This document shows, one piece after another, positions 1 to 7,161 of a stretch of 28,699 bases of DNA (position 1 is its first letter; each line of letters opens with the position of its first letter). This stretch comes from Geobacter sp. UBA6151. GTDB lineage: Bacteria; Desulfobacterota; Desulfuromonadia; Geobacterales; Pseudopelobacteraceae. The translations under genes and the position numbers were made by a program. The stretch covers positions 1 through 28,699 of the forward strand of contig DIUT01000031.1 of the NCBI GenBank assembly GCA_002423105.1, given 5' to 3'. Under the pieces are notes generated by a model. It saw only the letters and a list, made by a program, of their open reading frames with translations, was not told the DNA's origin and did no database searches.

Positions 1-448
1 GTACTTTGCCAATGGCCGGGGAAATTGTGCATTCGCTTGCATTCTCAGATGTCCAGCTTAGTTGTGCTGACTCCCCTTTTTTGATTGAGGACGGATTAAT
101 CGTCAGGTTAGCGGCGACTGGCCTTGGCGGACAGAGTGCGTTCGCTTTTTGTGTGGCCTGTTTTGCCAGGGCAGCGCCCTCTTCAGTGCGACAGGCCCTG
201 AACACGTCATAGGCCTTATTCTTGGCGTCCTCGGCAGCTTTAAACTCGACTGGACAGATCTTATCCTTGCCTGCCTGCCGGGCGGCCTCAACGGCACGGT
301 CAGCCTCCTGCATCTCGTAACGGATGTAGTGGCCAGGAATCTTGCCTCGTCCTGTGTTTACTTCCATGTTTGCACACCCTGTAACCATGCCGGTAGATGC
401 GAGGGCAACAAGCATCACACAACTTTTTTTCAACCGTTCAACATTCAT
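1..448 (-). CDS. Lipoprotein, N-terminal part (runs off the left edge)
   Basis: An open frame runs leftward from an ATG at 448 to the window edge without a stop, giving about 149 residues. A good ribosome binding site (AAAGGGGG) precedes the ATG. The N-terminus has Lys residues, a hydrophobic stretch and a lipobox MVTGC, so Cys25 is the likely lipidated residue after signal peptidase II cleavage. Residues about 45-105 are Ala/Lys/Glu-rich and probably helical, with scattered Cys. From about residue 113 a sequence begins (LTINPSSIKKGESAQLSW) typical of a bacterial Ig-like domain. In Geobacter relatives this layout is often followed by a C-terminal OmpA peptidoglycan-binding domain, but that part would lie outside the window, so it is inference. 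Likely location is the inner leaflet of the outer membrane. Confidence 0.8.
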   Translation of the reverse strand, partial: MNVERLKKSCVMLVALASTGMVTGCANMEVNTGRGKIPGHYIRYEMQEADRAVEAARQAGKDKICPVEFKAAEDAKNKAYDVFRACRTEEGAALAKQATQKANALCPPRPVAANLTINPSSIKKGESAQLSWTSENASECTISPAIGKV

Positions 449-573
449 AAATCCCCCTTTCTTAATTCGGGCTCTGCGCCCTGCTGAATACATGAAATAC
501 AGTTTACTGCAGTTTTCCGGAAATGCAACTATGCACGATTCGTTCTCATCAGATCGCACACCATCCTGATCTG

Positions 574-1437
574 TCATGGCCATTGATTAAGCGCTGTCAC
601 CACCGGCAGAATGGCGTGGGCTCCTTTGATCACCGCTGTCTGGGGGTTTCCGGGGCAGGTGGTGCGAATGCCGGTTTCCGTCTCAACCCGGCTGCGCATA
701 CCGGGCATCAGCGCTCCGCCTCCGGTCAGGACAATACCACTGTCGATCACCTCTGCCCCCATACCTGCCGGAATATCCTTCAGGAACCGGTCTATGGCAG
801 ACAGGATAATTTCTACAACCGGTGCAACGGCGCTGCAGTACTGTTCGTACTCATCCCGCAGAGTTTCATCGGGCTGGTGATGCAGTCGGTTGCGCGAAAG
901 GCTGACGCCGAAGCTGTGCAGCAGTTTATCAGCCTGCTCCTGAGAAACATTGACGCGTTTGACCAATGCATTGCGCAAGGCCGCGCAGCCGGTGCGCTGA
1001 GAAAACCCGGTCAAAACCCTGCTTGATCTGATCACCGCACAGTCGGTCACTCCATCACCGATATCAATGACCATCTGGGCGTAGGGCGACGACACATCCA
1101 TCTCGGCCCCGATGGCTGCTGCCAGAGGCTCCGGCACCACCACCACCGATGTTGCACCAGCGCGCATCAGCACTTCGATCAGCCGCATCCGCTCCTCCCA
1201 GGTCACATCGCTGGGAGCACAGGTCAGCACCTGGGGTTTGACAACCCCCAGAACTTTCACCCTTGCCAACAACGGTTCAAGCACGCTTACTGCGGCATCG
1301 GCATCAACGATGACACCTGCCTGCAAAGCGGACATCGAGGGGCGTTCCATGAGCTGAAACATACCGCTTGCGACACGGATTCGGAATGTTCCGACATCAA
1401 CTGCGACTTTTTGACGAAAACTGAAACTGGAACCCAT
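574..1437 (-). CDS. MreB-like actin-family ATPase, shortened and divergent
   Basis: Member of the MreB/Mbl branch of bacterial actins, which polymerise under the membrane and guide cell-wall synthesis. Visible motifs: phosphate-1 loop VAVDVGT near the N-terminus, PEPLAAAIGA in the middle, phosphate-2 VIDIGDGVTD, and the adenosine motif VLTGGGALMPG near the C-terminus. The protein is about 287 residues, where MreB is usually about 340. The missing part is mainly in the first subdomain between the phosphate-1 loop and the start of the helical region. The start is uncertain: ATG at 1437 is used here; a TTG at 1449 sits directly after the rnk stop. It probably forms an operon with rnk and is translationally coupled to it. 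The shortening suggests a paralog with a side role rather than the main cell-shape MreB. Confidence 0.75.
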   Translation of the reverse strand: MGSSFSFRQKVAVDVGTFRIRVASGMFQLMERPSMSALQAGVIVDADAAVSVLEPLLARVKVLGVVKPQVLTCAPSDVTWEERMRLIEVLMRAGATSVVVVPEPLAAAIGAEMDVSSPYAQMVIDIGDGVTDCAVIRSSRVLTGFSQRTGCAALRNALVKRVNVSQEQADKLLHSFGVSLSRNRLHHQPDETLRDEYEQYCSAVAPVVEIILSAIDRFLKDIPAGMGAEVIDSGIVLTGGGALMPGMRSRVETETGIRTTCPGNPQTAVIKGAHAILPVVTALNQWP

Positions 1438-1449
1438 GGCACTATCCAA

Positions 1450-1884
1450 TCATCGATGAAAATCGCCGACAGCCTCCGGCTGATAGAGTATCTTTTTGAC
1501 CTTGAGACGCTTGGTACCGCCCGGAATTTTCCAGGTGACCGTATCACCTACCCGGTAACCAATCATGGCAATACCCACCGGAGCCAGTATTGATACCCGG
1601 TTGTTTTCAATATTCGCTTCAGCGGGATATACCAGCGTATATTCCAACTCCTTCTTTGTCGCAAGATCCTGCAGACGCACCGTCGAGTTCATGGTGATGA
1701 CATCCGGCGGTGTATCCTGCGGGCTTACCAGTTCGGCACGCAGCAACTCGGCTTCCAGTTCCTCCAGCAAGCGGTTTTCACGGGACGGCTGTCCCAGACG
1801 ATCTTCTATCAGGTTCTGCAAGCGCTGCAGGTCAACGTCAGTGATATATATATGCCGTTCCTGAACAATTTTGCTGTTTTTCAT
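1450..1884 (-). CDS. rnk: Rnk, regulator of nucleoside diphosphate kinase (GreA/GreB-like)
   Basis: 144 residues, close to the family's usual 135-140. The first half is the short helical region of Rnk, much shorter than the GreA coiled coil. The second half is the FKBP-like domain shared with GreA/GreB. Diagnostic stretches resembling E. coli Rnk are ITDVDLQRL, DVITMNSTVRLQDL, TLVYPAEA, LAPVGIAMIGYRVGDTV and YQPEAVGDFHR at the C-terminus. Family members bind RNA polymerase near the secondary channel but lack the acidic tip that stimulates transcript cleavage. The ATG follows a GAGGA ribosome binding site. It is the first gene of a leftward pair with the MreB-like gene. The hairpin terminator at 1908-1939 isolates it from acnB upstream, so its own promoter should lie in 1885-1907 or transcription reads through. 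Confidence 0.88.
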   Translation of the reverse strand: MKNSKIVQERHIYITDVDLQRLQNLIEDRLGQPSRENRLLEELEAELLRAELVSPQDTPPDVITMNSTVRLQDLATKKELEYTLVYPAEANIENNRVSILAPVGIAMIGYRVGDTVTWKIPGGTKRLKVKKILYQPEAVGDFHR

Positions 1885-1907
1885 AAATTCCTCTTTGAAT
1901 TGAATTT

Positions 1908-1939
1908 AAAAAAAAGCCCCCCGGAGTTTCCGGGGGGCT
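1908..1939 (-). terminator. Rho-independent terminator of acnB
   Basis: An 11-bp perfect stem (1915-1925 with 1929-1939) with a three-base loop and a GGGGGG/CCCCCC core. On the minus strand it is followed by eight T residues (1915-1908). It lies 24 bases after the acnB stop codon and points leftward, as expected for terminating acnB. Confidence 0.93.
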
Positions 1940-1962
1940 CGTGTTACGGAGTCTGGAACTTC

Positions 1963-4494
1963 CTACTTGTATTCAGGCATTTCATCAAACTGCAGGTAGC
2001 GGTAAATCTTCTCCTTGTTCGGCTCCACCCGCTCGTTGTAGATAGCCAGGAATTCAGTCGGGGTGGGCAACTTGCCCAGACGGGCCGCAACCGCACCCAG
2101 CTCGGCTGAACCGAGGAAGACCTTGGCGCCATTGCCGATCCGGTCGTCGAAGTTACGGGTTGAGGTGGAGAACATGTTCACACCATCCGGTACCCGCGCC
2201 TGGTTACCCATGCACAACGAGCAGCCGGCAATCTCGATCCGAGCGCCAAAAGCGCTGTAGATGGAGAAAACAGCCTCGTCCTTCAACAGGTCGCTATCCA
2301 TACGGGTTGGCGGGGTGATCCAGGTACGGACATTGGGGTTGAACTTCTCCCCCTTCCAGATCTCTGCGGCAGCACGGAAGTGACCGATATTGGTCATGCA
2401 GGAACCGATGAAGACGTCCTGAATCGGGGTACCGGCAACTTCGGACAGCAGCTTGACATCGTCCGGATCGTTGGGGCAGGCCAGGATCGGCTCGGTGATC
2501 TCGGACAGGTCGATCTCGATTACGGCAGCGTACTCGGCGTTCTTGTCCGCTTCCAGCAGTTGCGGATTTTTCAGCCACTCGTTGACGGCGTCGATGCGGT
2601 TCTGCAGGGTCTGCGGATCCTGGTAGCCGTCCTTGATCATCTTCTTCATCAGGGCCACGTTGGAACGCAGGTAGGTGGCCACCGACTCTTTGGAGAGCTG
2701 GATGCAACCGGCGGCAGCGCTCCGCTCGGCAGCGGCATCAGTCAGTTCAAACGCCTGCTCAACGGTCAGCTCGGGCAGACCTTCCATCTCCAGAATACGG
2801 CCATTGAAGATGTTGATCTTGTTCTTCTTGGGCACGGTCAGATGGCCCTGCTTGATGGCCCAGAAGGGAATGGCGTTCACCGCGTCCCGCAGGGTGATAC
2901 CGGGGTTGAATTTGCCCTTGAAGCGCACCAGCACTGATTCAGGCATATCCAGCGGCATGAAACCCATGGCGCCGGCAAAGGCCACCAGACCGGAACCGGC
3001 CGGGAAGGAGATGCCGATGGGGAAACGGGTGTGGGAGTCACCACCGGTACCAACGGTGTCAGGCAGCAGCAGACGGTTCAGCCAGCTATGGATAACGCCG
3101 TCGCCCGGCTTCAGGGCCACGCCGCCCCGCTCGGCGGTGAAGGTCGGCAGGGTCTTGTGCATTTTCACATCAGCAGGCTTGGGGTACGCCGCAGTGTGAC
3201 AGAAAGACTGCATGTACATCGGTGACAGGAACTTGAGACAGGCCAGTTCCTTCAACTCGTCAGCAGTCATGGGACCGGTGGTGTCCTGGGAACCGACCGT
3301 AGTCATCTTGGGATCGCAGGCAGTGCCGGGCAGCACACCAGCCACGCCACAGGCCTTGCCAACCATCTTCTGGGCCAGGGAGTACCCCTGATCAGCCTTA
3401 GGTTGAGGGTTAACCGGCAGGGTGAACACATCGGTATCGCCCAGACCCAGCGCCTTGCGGGCTTTGACCGTTACGGCACGACCGATGATCAGCGGAATCC
3501 GGCCACCGGCACGGTATTCGTCAGCAATGGTGTTGGGGGCCAGCTTGAAGGTGGAGATAACCTCCCCCTTCTCGTTGCTGATCTCGCCCTTCACGGTGTT
3601 GATGGTGATCACGTCGCCGTCGTTCATCTTGGTCACGTCGGCCTTGATCGGCAGTGCGCCGGAATCCTGGGCGGTGTTGAAGAAGATCGGAGCGATGACG
3701 CCGCCGATGATCACACCGGCAGTCTTCTTGTTGGGCACGCAGGGGATCTCCTGGCCCATGTGCCACAGCACGGAGTTACAAGCCGACTTGCGAGAAGAAC
3801 CGGTACCCACCACGTCGCCCACAAAGGCCACCTGGTTACCGGCAGCGCGCCAGTCAGCGATGTCCTTCAGTCGGTTGGGGAAACGGGTCTTGCCCATGGC
3901 CAACGCATGCAGCGGGATGTCGGGACGGCTCCAGGCATCACCGGCAGGTGAGAAGTCGTCGGTGTTGATCTCGCCTTCAACCTTGAATACCTTGACCTTG
4001 ATGGTCTCAGGTACACCGGGTTTGTTGGTGAACCACTCGGCATTGGCCCAGGAGGTAAGCACCTTCTTGGCAGCAGCGTTGGAAGCGGAGAGAGCAACCA
4101 CCTGGTCGAAACCATCGTACACCAGGGTCATGCCGGACAGGGCGCAGGCTGCCTCTTCGGCCAGCTCGGCATCTTTGAGGGCTTCAACCAGCGGATTCAC
4201 GTTGTAGCCACCCATCATGGTACCCAGAATACGGACGGCATCAACCTTTGAGACCAGGGGTGACGTCTTGCTGCCGTTCAGGATACCGGCCAGGAACTCG
4301 GCCTTTACCTTGGCAGCCGGGTCAACACCCGGAGAGACGCGCTCTTTCAGCAGGGTGAGCAGAAACGCTTCCTTACCTGCCGGAGGCGCTACCAGCAGCG
4401 CACAGAGCTCGGTGGTCTGTTCAGGAGTCAGGGGCAGCGCCGGGATGCCCTGGGCGGCACGTTCCGCTTCATGGGCCAGATATGCTTCGATCAT
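1963..4494 (-). CDS. acnB: Aconitate hydratase B
   Basis: Converts citrate to isocitrate via cis-aconitate in the TCA cycle; AcnB-type enzymes can also cleave 2-methylcitrate-derived substrates. It is 843 residues against 865 in E. coli. The order is the AcnB one: an N-terminal HEAT-like helical domain, then the swivel domain (KVEGEINTDDFSPAGDAW near residue 175), then the catalytic domains. The predicted 4Fe-4S ligands are Cys699 (GSCMTNIGH), Cys758 and Cys761 (CSLCMGNQARV). A constant offset of 11 from the E. coli cysteines supports an intact active site. The start is supported by AGGAGG seven bases upstream. It is a single-gene transcript with a strong promoter upstream and a terminator downstream. 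With fumC nearby this gives two TCA-cycle steps in one region. Confidence 0.97.
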   Translation of the reverse strand: MIEAYLAHEAERAAQGIPALPLTPEQTTELCALLVAPPAGKEAFLLTLLKERVSPGVDPAAKVKAEFLAGILNGSKTSPLVSKVDAVRILGTMMGGYNVNPLVEALKDAELAEEAACALSGMTLVYDGFDQVVALSASNAAAKKVLTSWANAEWFTNKPGVPETIKVKVFKVEGEINTDDFSPAGDAWSRPDIPLHALAMGKTRFPNRLKDIADWRAAGNQVAFVGDVVGTGSSRKSACNSVLWHMGQEIPCVPNKKTAGVIIGGVIAPIFFNTAQDSGALPIKADVTKMNDGDVITINTVKGEISNEKGEVISTFKLAPNTIADEYRAGGRIPLIIGRAVTVKARKALGLGDTDVFTLPVNPQPKADQGYSLAQKMVGKACGVAGVLPGTACDPKMTTVGSQDTTGPMTADELKELACLKFLSPMYMQSFCHTAAYPKPADVKMHKTLPTFTAERGGVALKPGDGVIHSWLNRLLLPDTVGTGGDSHTRFPIGISFPAGSGLVAFAGAMGFMPLDMPESVLVRFKGKFNPGITLRDAVNAIPFWAIKQGHLTVPKKNKINIFNGRILEMEGLPELTVEQAFELTDAAAERSAAAGCIQLSKESVATYLRSNVALMKKMIKDGYQDPQTLQNRIDAVNEWLKNPQLLEADKNAEYAAVIEIDLSEITEPILACPNDPDDVKLLSEVAGTPIQDVFIGSCMTNIGHFRAAAEIWKGEKFNPNVRTWITPPTRMDSDLLKDEAVFSIYSAFGARIEIAGCSLCMGNQARVPDGVNMFSTSTRNFDDRIGNGAKVFLGSAELGAVAARLGKLPTPTEFLAIYNERVEPNKEKIYRYLQFDEMPEYK

Positions 4495-4557
4495 TGTAAA
4501 TCCTCCTTGTGTTGATAGCTATTTGAGACAACTTGAGGCCAGGTAAAAAGAGCATAC

Positions 4558-4586
4558 TGTATACAATTTATACCGGTGAATGTCAA
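4558..4586 (-). promoter_or_regulatory. Sigma70-type promoter of acnB
   Basis: On the minus strand a perfect -35 TTGACA (4586-4581) and a -10 TATACA (4563-4558) are separated by exactly 17 bases. This is upstream of the AGGAGG site and ATG of acnB and leaves a 5' leader of about 55 bases. Read from the sequence only; no start site has been measured. Confidence 0.7.
4559..4573. promoter_or_regulatory. Possible operator in the acnB promoter
   Basis: GTATA-N5-TATAC is a perfect 15-base inverted repeat lying over the -10 box and part of the spacer of the acnB promoter. A bound repressor here would block RNA polymerase. A TTGTATACA core is the sort of site used by several GntR-family regulators, but the regulator cannot be named from this sequence. 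Confidence 0.4.
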
Positions 4587-4587
4587 T

Positions 4588-4824
4588 GGCTCAGCAGGAC
4601 GGCTGCGGCAACTCCGTTCAGCCCGCTTGCGTCGCCCCCTGTTTTCCGACAGACTGCCTGCCCAAGGGAGAAGGCATGCCCGGACTGGTGGAACTGGCGG
4701 CAAGGCTACTTTGGAGGCGGGCCATATGCGCGCTGTGTCGTCTGTGTAATGGGGTGGTGGACAACGGCTCGGCCGTTGACCCGTTCGGGCGGCTTTATCT
4801 CCCGAGCGGTGTCCAACGGTGTTG
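4588..4824. other. Gene-poor stretch with potential RNA structure
   Basis: No convincing gene was found. A rightward 82-codon frame (4580-4828) has no ribosome binding site and starts inside the acnB promoter. The stretch holds a 7-bp perfect hairpin with a TCG loop (4762-4778). It also holds a longer imperfect inverted repeat, GGACAACGGCTCGG (4759-4772) against CCGAGCGGTGTCC (4802-4814). It could encode a structured RNA or be decayed sequence; neither can be decided here. Confidence 0.25.
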
Positions 4825-5019
4825 TTAAGTATCTATTGGATGACCATCGTAATCCGACGCAAAGCTCTCTTGCTCTAAAGCGTATCCGAAGGTTTTCAAT
4901 TCAACCACTTGTGGAAGTGAACCTGCAAATACATTTTCTAGTATACGCCTCTTGTAATGTGGCATTCTTGGATCAAATATCTTCTTGGTTTCATATTTGT
5001 TTGGATAAATGTCGGCCAT
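4825..5019 (-). CDS. Small hypothetical protein
   Basis: 64 residues, not recognised. A good ribosome binding site (AGGAAGG, seven bases before the ATG) makes translation believable. The product is polar, with a basic stretch (PHYKRRI) and no membrane segment, signal peptide or Cys pair. It lies alone between acnB and the PIN-domain toxin on the same strand as both, in the most gene-poor part of the window. It could be a real small protein or the start of a truncated gene. Confidence 0.4.
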   Translation of the reverse strand: MADIYPNKYETKKIFDPRMPHYKRRILENVFAGSLPQVVELKTFGYALEQESFASDYDGHPIDT

Positions 5020-5116
5020 GTTTCAACCTTCCTAATGTCCTAACTCGTTATTGACCGGTCCACTAAGCAAGCCGATGTCACCATCTACACACCAGCCGTA
5101 AAAAACTTCTTTCGTA

Positions 5117-5530
5117 TCACACCCGCACAACCCGTAGTCCGGCCTGCTGCGCTGCCGAACATTGCCGGGCATCAGCGGAGACAAAAACATCTGCCTTGAG
5201 CGTCACCGCACTTCCGACATGGATGGCATCCATGCCGCGCAAGACGTTATTCTCCAGCGCAATGACCGTACTGCGTATCACTTCAGGGGTCAGGTCGCAG
5301 ATTGCCGCATCGGTGATGTCGGCCATGAGCATGGTCTTGAGGCGCCGGTACTGGAGTGGAGTAATCAGGTTTTCCCGTTGCAGGCGGCAGAAGGCGGAGA
5401 TGATTTCAGGAAGGGCAATACCGGAAAGACAGAGTTCAGTGGCTTGGTCGCACCACGACAGGACAAGCTCGGTGCCATCCTCACGGAGATAGCGCTTGGC
5501 AAAGGCGGATGAATCGAAAAAGACCCGCAT
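5117..5530 (-). CDS. vapC: PIN-domain toxin (VapC family)
   Basis: Likely a magnesium-dependent RNase toxin of a type II toxin-antitoxin system. At 137 residues it has normal VapC length. The acidic active-site set is visible: Asp6 (FFDSSAF), Glu42 (LPEI), Asp101 (GMDAIH) and Asp120 (SADAR). Its ATG at 5530 overlaps the antitoxin stop by one base (TGATG), so the two are translationally coupled, antitoxin first. VapC enzymes cut initiator tRNA, rRNA or other RNAs; the target here cannot be told. Confidence 0.88.
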   Translation of the reverse strand: MRVFFDSSAFAKRYLREDGTELVLSWCDQATELCLSGIALPEIISAFCRLQRENLITPLQYRRLKTMLMADITDAAICDLTPEVIRSTVIALENNVLRGMDAIHVGSAVTLKADVFVSADARQCSAAQQAGLRVVRV

Positions 5531-5757
5531 CAGGGAGCCGTCTCCCGCTCTTCGAGAATCATCCTGCTGATCGAAACTCCTTCGACCATCAACGGTTGCG
5601 CCACCCGGCGTTTCCAGGATGGCAAGTCCTGTGGAATCGGCACAATATCGGCAATCGGCTTGCCGTTACGTACAACCCGTACTGCTTCACCTGCTTCAAC
5701 GATGTCGAAATACTGCTTGGCATGGCTACGCAATTCTGAGAACGTTGCTTGTTTCAT
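5530..5757 (-). CDS. Antitoxin, Phd/YefM family
   Basis: 75 residues. The N-terminal part (FSELRSHAKQYFDIVEAGEAVRVVRNGKPIADIVP) is the Phd/YefM fold, which dimerises and binds the operator. The C-terminal tail from about residue 45 is the likely toxin-binding arm. It is co-transcribed with the PIN toxin and overlaps it by one base. A pairing of a Phd-type antitoxin with a PIN toxin is common. AGGTGA precedes the ATG. Autoregulation is likely through the repeated TGTACAT sites just upstream. Confidence 0.87.
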   Translation of the reverse strand: MKQATFSELRSHAKQYFDIVEAGEAVRVVRNGKPIADIVPIPQDLPSWKRRVAQPLMVEGVSISRMILEERETAP

Positions 5758-5769
5758 AAAATCACCTAT

Positions 5770-5801
5770 TTGTACATATTGATGTAAGAAACAATGTACA
5801 T
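5770..5801. promoter_or_regulatory. Probable operator of the Phd/PIN toxin-antitoxin operon
   Basis: Two near-identical palindromic sites, TTGTACAT (5770-5777) and ATGTACAT (5794-5801), lie 24 bases apart, between 12 and 45 bases upstream of the antitoxin ATG. Paired palindromes in this position are typical of Phd/YefM autoregulation. The spacing of about two helical turns would put both sites on one face of the DNA. Confidence 0.6.
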
Positions 5802-5863
5802 CTCAAGTAACTATTTGTCCATACGCTCATTCTGATGGCAGTCTGTCAGCGAGAACGATGTCA

Positions 5864-6667
5864 CTACCACACTTCCACCGCCGCATAGGCCACAACTTCA
5901 CGGCTATCACCGGTTACTTCGCCGCTGGTGGTATACGCCACCAACTCAGCTTGCGTAGCCCCCAACTCTTTGGCCGCCACCAGCATCACCGCCGAAGGAA
6001 TAACCCCGCACATGGTGATCCGATTGGCCCGGCAGACCTCCACCAATCCTTGCGGATCAAGGGCCATGACCCGTTCCAAGGCCAGGCTGTCCTTCTGCTT
6101 GGCCGCTTCCGCCGATTCGTAGTGGGTCATGTCGGAGCTGGCCAGGATCAGCACCGGCTCACCAAAGGCGCGGATGGCGGACGCCAGACCATTGCCCAGC
6201 AGTTCGCACCCACCGTAGTCGCCAAAGGCCAGACAGAGCGGCACAATGGCCACATCGGGACGGAGATACTGTAAAAAGGGGACCTGCACTTCCAGGGAGT
6301 GCTCCTGGGCATGGGCGGCGCTGTCTTCCTGCACCGCCGGAAGCTGCTGCCGGATCAGGCCTGCTAACCGTTTTTCAATCGGCACATATCCCAGCGGGGT
6401 CTGCCAGCCATCCTCCGGCGACAGGGCCGCCAAAACGCCTCTGCCCCGGTGATTTGGCCCAAGAATGATCACGGTGCGGGGAATCTCAATGCCTGCCAGA
6501 AGCTGTCCGGCAGCTTTGCCTGAATAGACGTATCCGGCATGGGGAGAAATGACGCCGATCACGGAGCGCTTCTGCTCAACGTGCGGTATCAACTGCTGCA
6601 ACTCACGGCGCAGCGCCTGTTCGCTTCCCGGATAAAACTGACCTGCCACTGCCGGTTGACGGATCAT
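5864..6667 (-). CDS. amrB: AmmeMemoRadiSam system protein B (MEMO1 family)
   Basis: 267 residues, full length for the family, which shares the fold of non-haem iron extradiol dioxygenases. Conserved stretches are visible: AVAGQFYP at the N-terminus, SPHAGYVYSG, ILGPNHRG, EHSLEVQVPFLQ, SSDMTHY and CGVIP. The histidines in these blocks correspond to the usual metal-site region. In many genomes the gene travels with AMMECR1 and a radical SAM gene; here neither is beside it. The start at 6667 is preferred over 6673 because AGGAG lies seven bases upstream of it and because ATGA then overlaps the stop of the DUF2721 gene by four bases. It is the last gene of the recG - DUF2721 - amrB operon. Its biochemical role is unsettled. 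Confidence 0.88.
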   Translation of the reverse strand: MIRQPAVAGQFYPGSEQALRRELQQLIPHVEQKRSVIGVISPHAGYVYSGKAAGQLLAGIEIPRTVIILGPNHRGRGVLAALSPEDGWQTPLGYVPIEKRLAGLIRQQLPAVQEDSAAHAQEHSLEVQVPFLQYLRPDVAIVPLCLAFGDYGGCELLGNGLASAIRAFGEPVLILASSDMTHYESAEAAKQKDSLALERVMALDPQGLVEVCRANRITMCGVIPSAVMLVAAKELGATQAELVAYTTSGEVTGDSREVVAYAAVEVW

Positions 6668-7146
6668 GGCCATGCTCCTTTCACGGAATCGTGCTCACCG
6701 TTCTGCGGTCCGATATGCAGGCTCCTGGTAGCCACAAATATCTCCCGCAGAAACCAGAGCAGGCCGGATACCAGTGAGATCATGGCAGCGATAAAGAGCA
6801 GTCCCACCGCTATGGAGGGGTCAAGTCCCAGAAACGCGCCGATAAACATCATGGCCACAACGGTACAGATCAGCACGGCGGTTGTGGTGCAGAGCCCGAT
6901 TGAACGCCCGATCAAGACAGCCCGGTAGGACAGGGTCTGCAAATGTGTGCGAATAGCTACGCTCTGCTCTTCCGTTGCCGATTCAAGGCGATGCTCCAGC
7001 ACCCGCGCCCGGTCGATCACCCGTCCCAGACGGTTGGTCATCACCGACAGCAGGCCGCTGATGCCGGTCAACAGAAAGACCGGAGCAACAGCCAGTTGAA
7101 TAGCCTGTCCCACTGAATGCACATCGCTTGTCGGCACACTAATCAT
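6664..7146 (-). CDS. DUF2721 family membrane protein
   Basis: 160 residues. A hydrophobic N-terminal segment (AIQLAVAPVFLLTGISGLLSVM) is followed by a polar helical part with the family-typical NRLGRVIDRAR and a conserved-looking YRAVLIGRSI. Two more membrane segments follow (residues about 85-105 and 112-132). The family has no known function. The ribosome binding site GGGGAG lies five bases before the ATG. It sits 15 bases after recG and overlaps amrB by four bases. Confidence 0.82.
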   Translation of the reverse strand: MISVPTSDVHSVGQAIQLAVAPVFLLTGISGLLSVMTNRLGRVIDRARVLEHRLESATEEQSVAIRTHLQTLSYRAVLIGRSIGLCTTTAVLICTVVAMMFIGAFLGLDPSIAVGLLFIAAMISLVSGLLWFLREIFVATRSLHIGPQNGEHDSVKGAWP

Positions 7147-7161
7147 GGTTTCTCCCCTGCT

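Noticed and set aside
4580..4828. 82-codon rightward frame with several Cys
   Set aside because: It starts inside the acnB promoter, has no ribosome binding site and no family resemblance.
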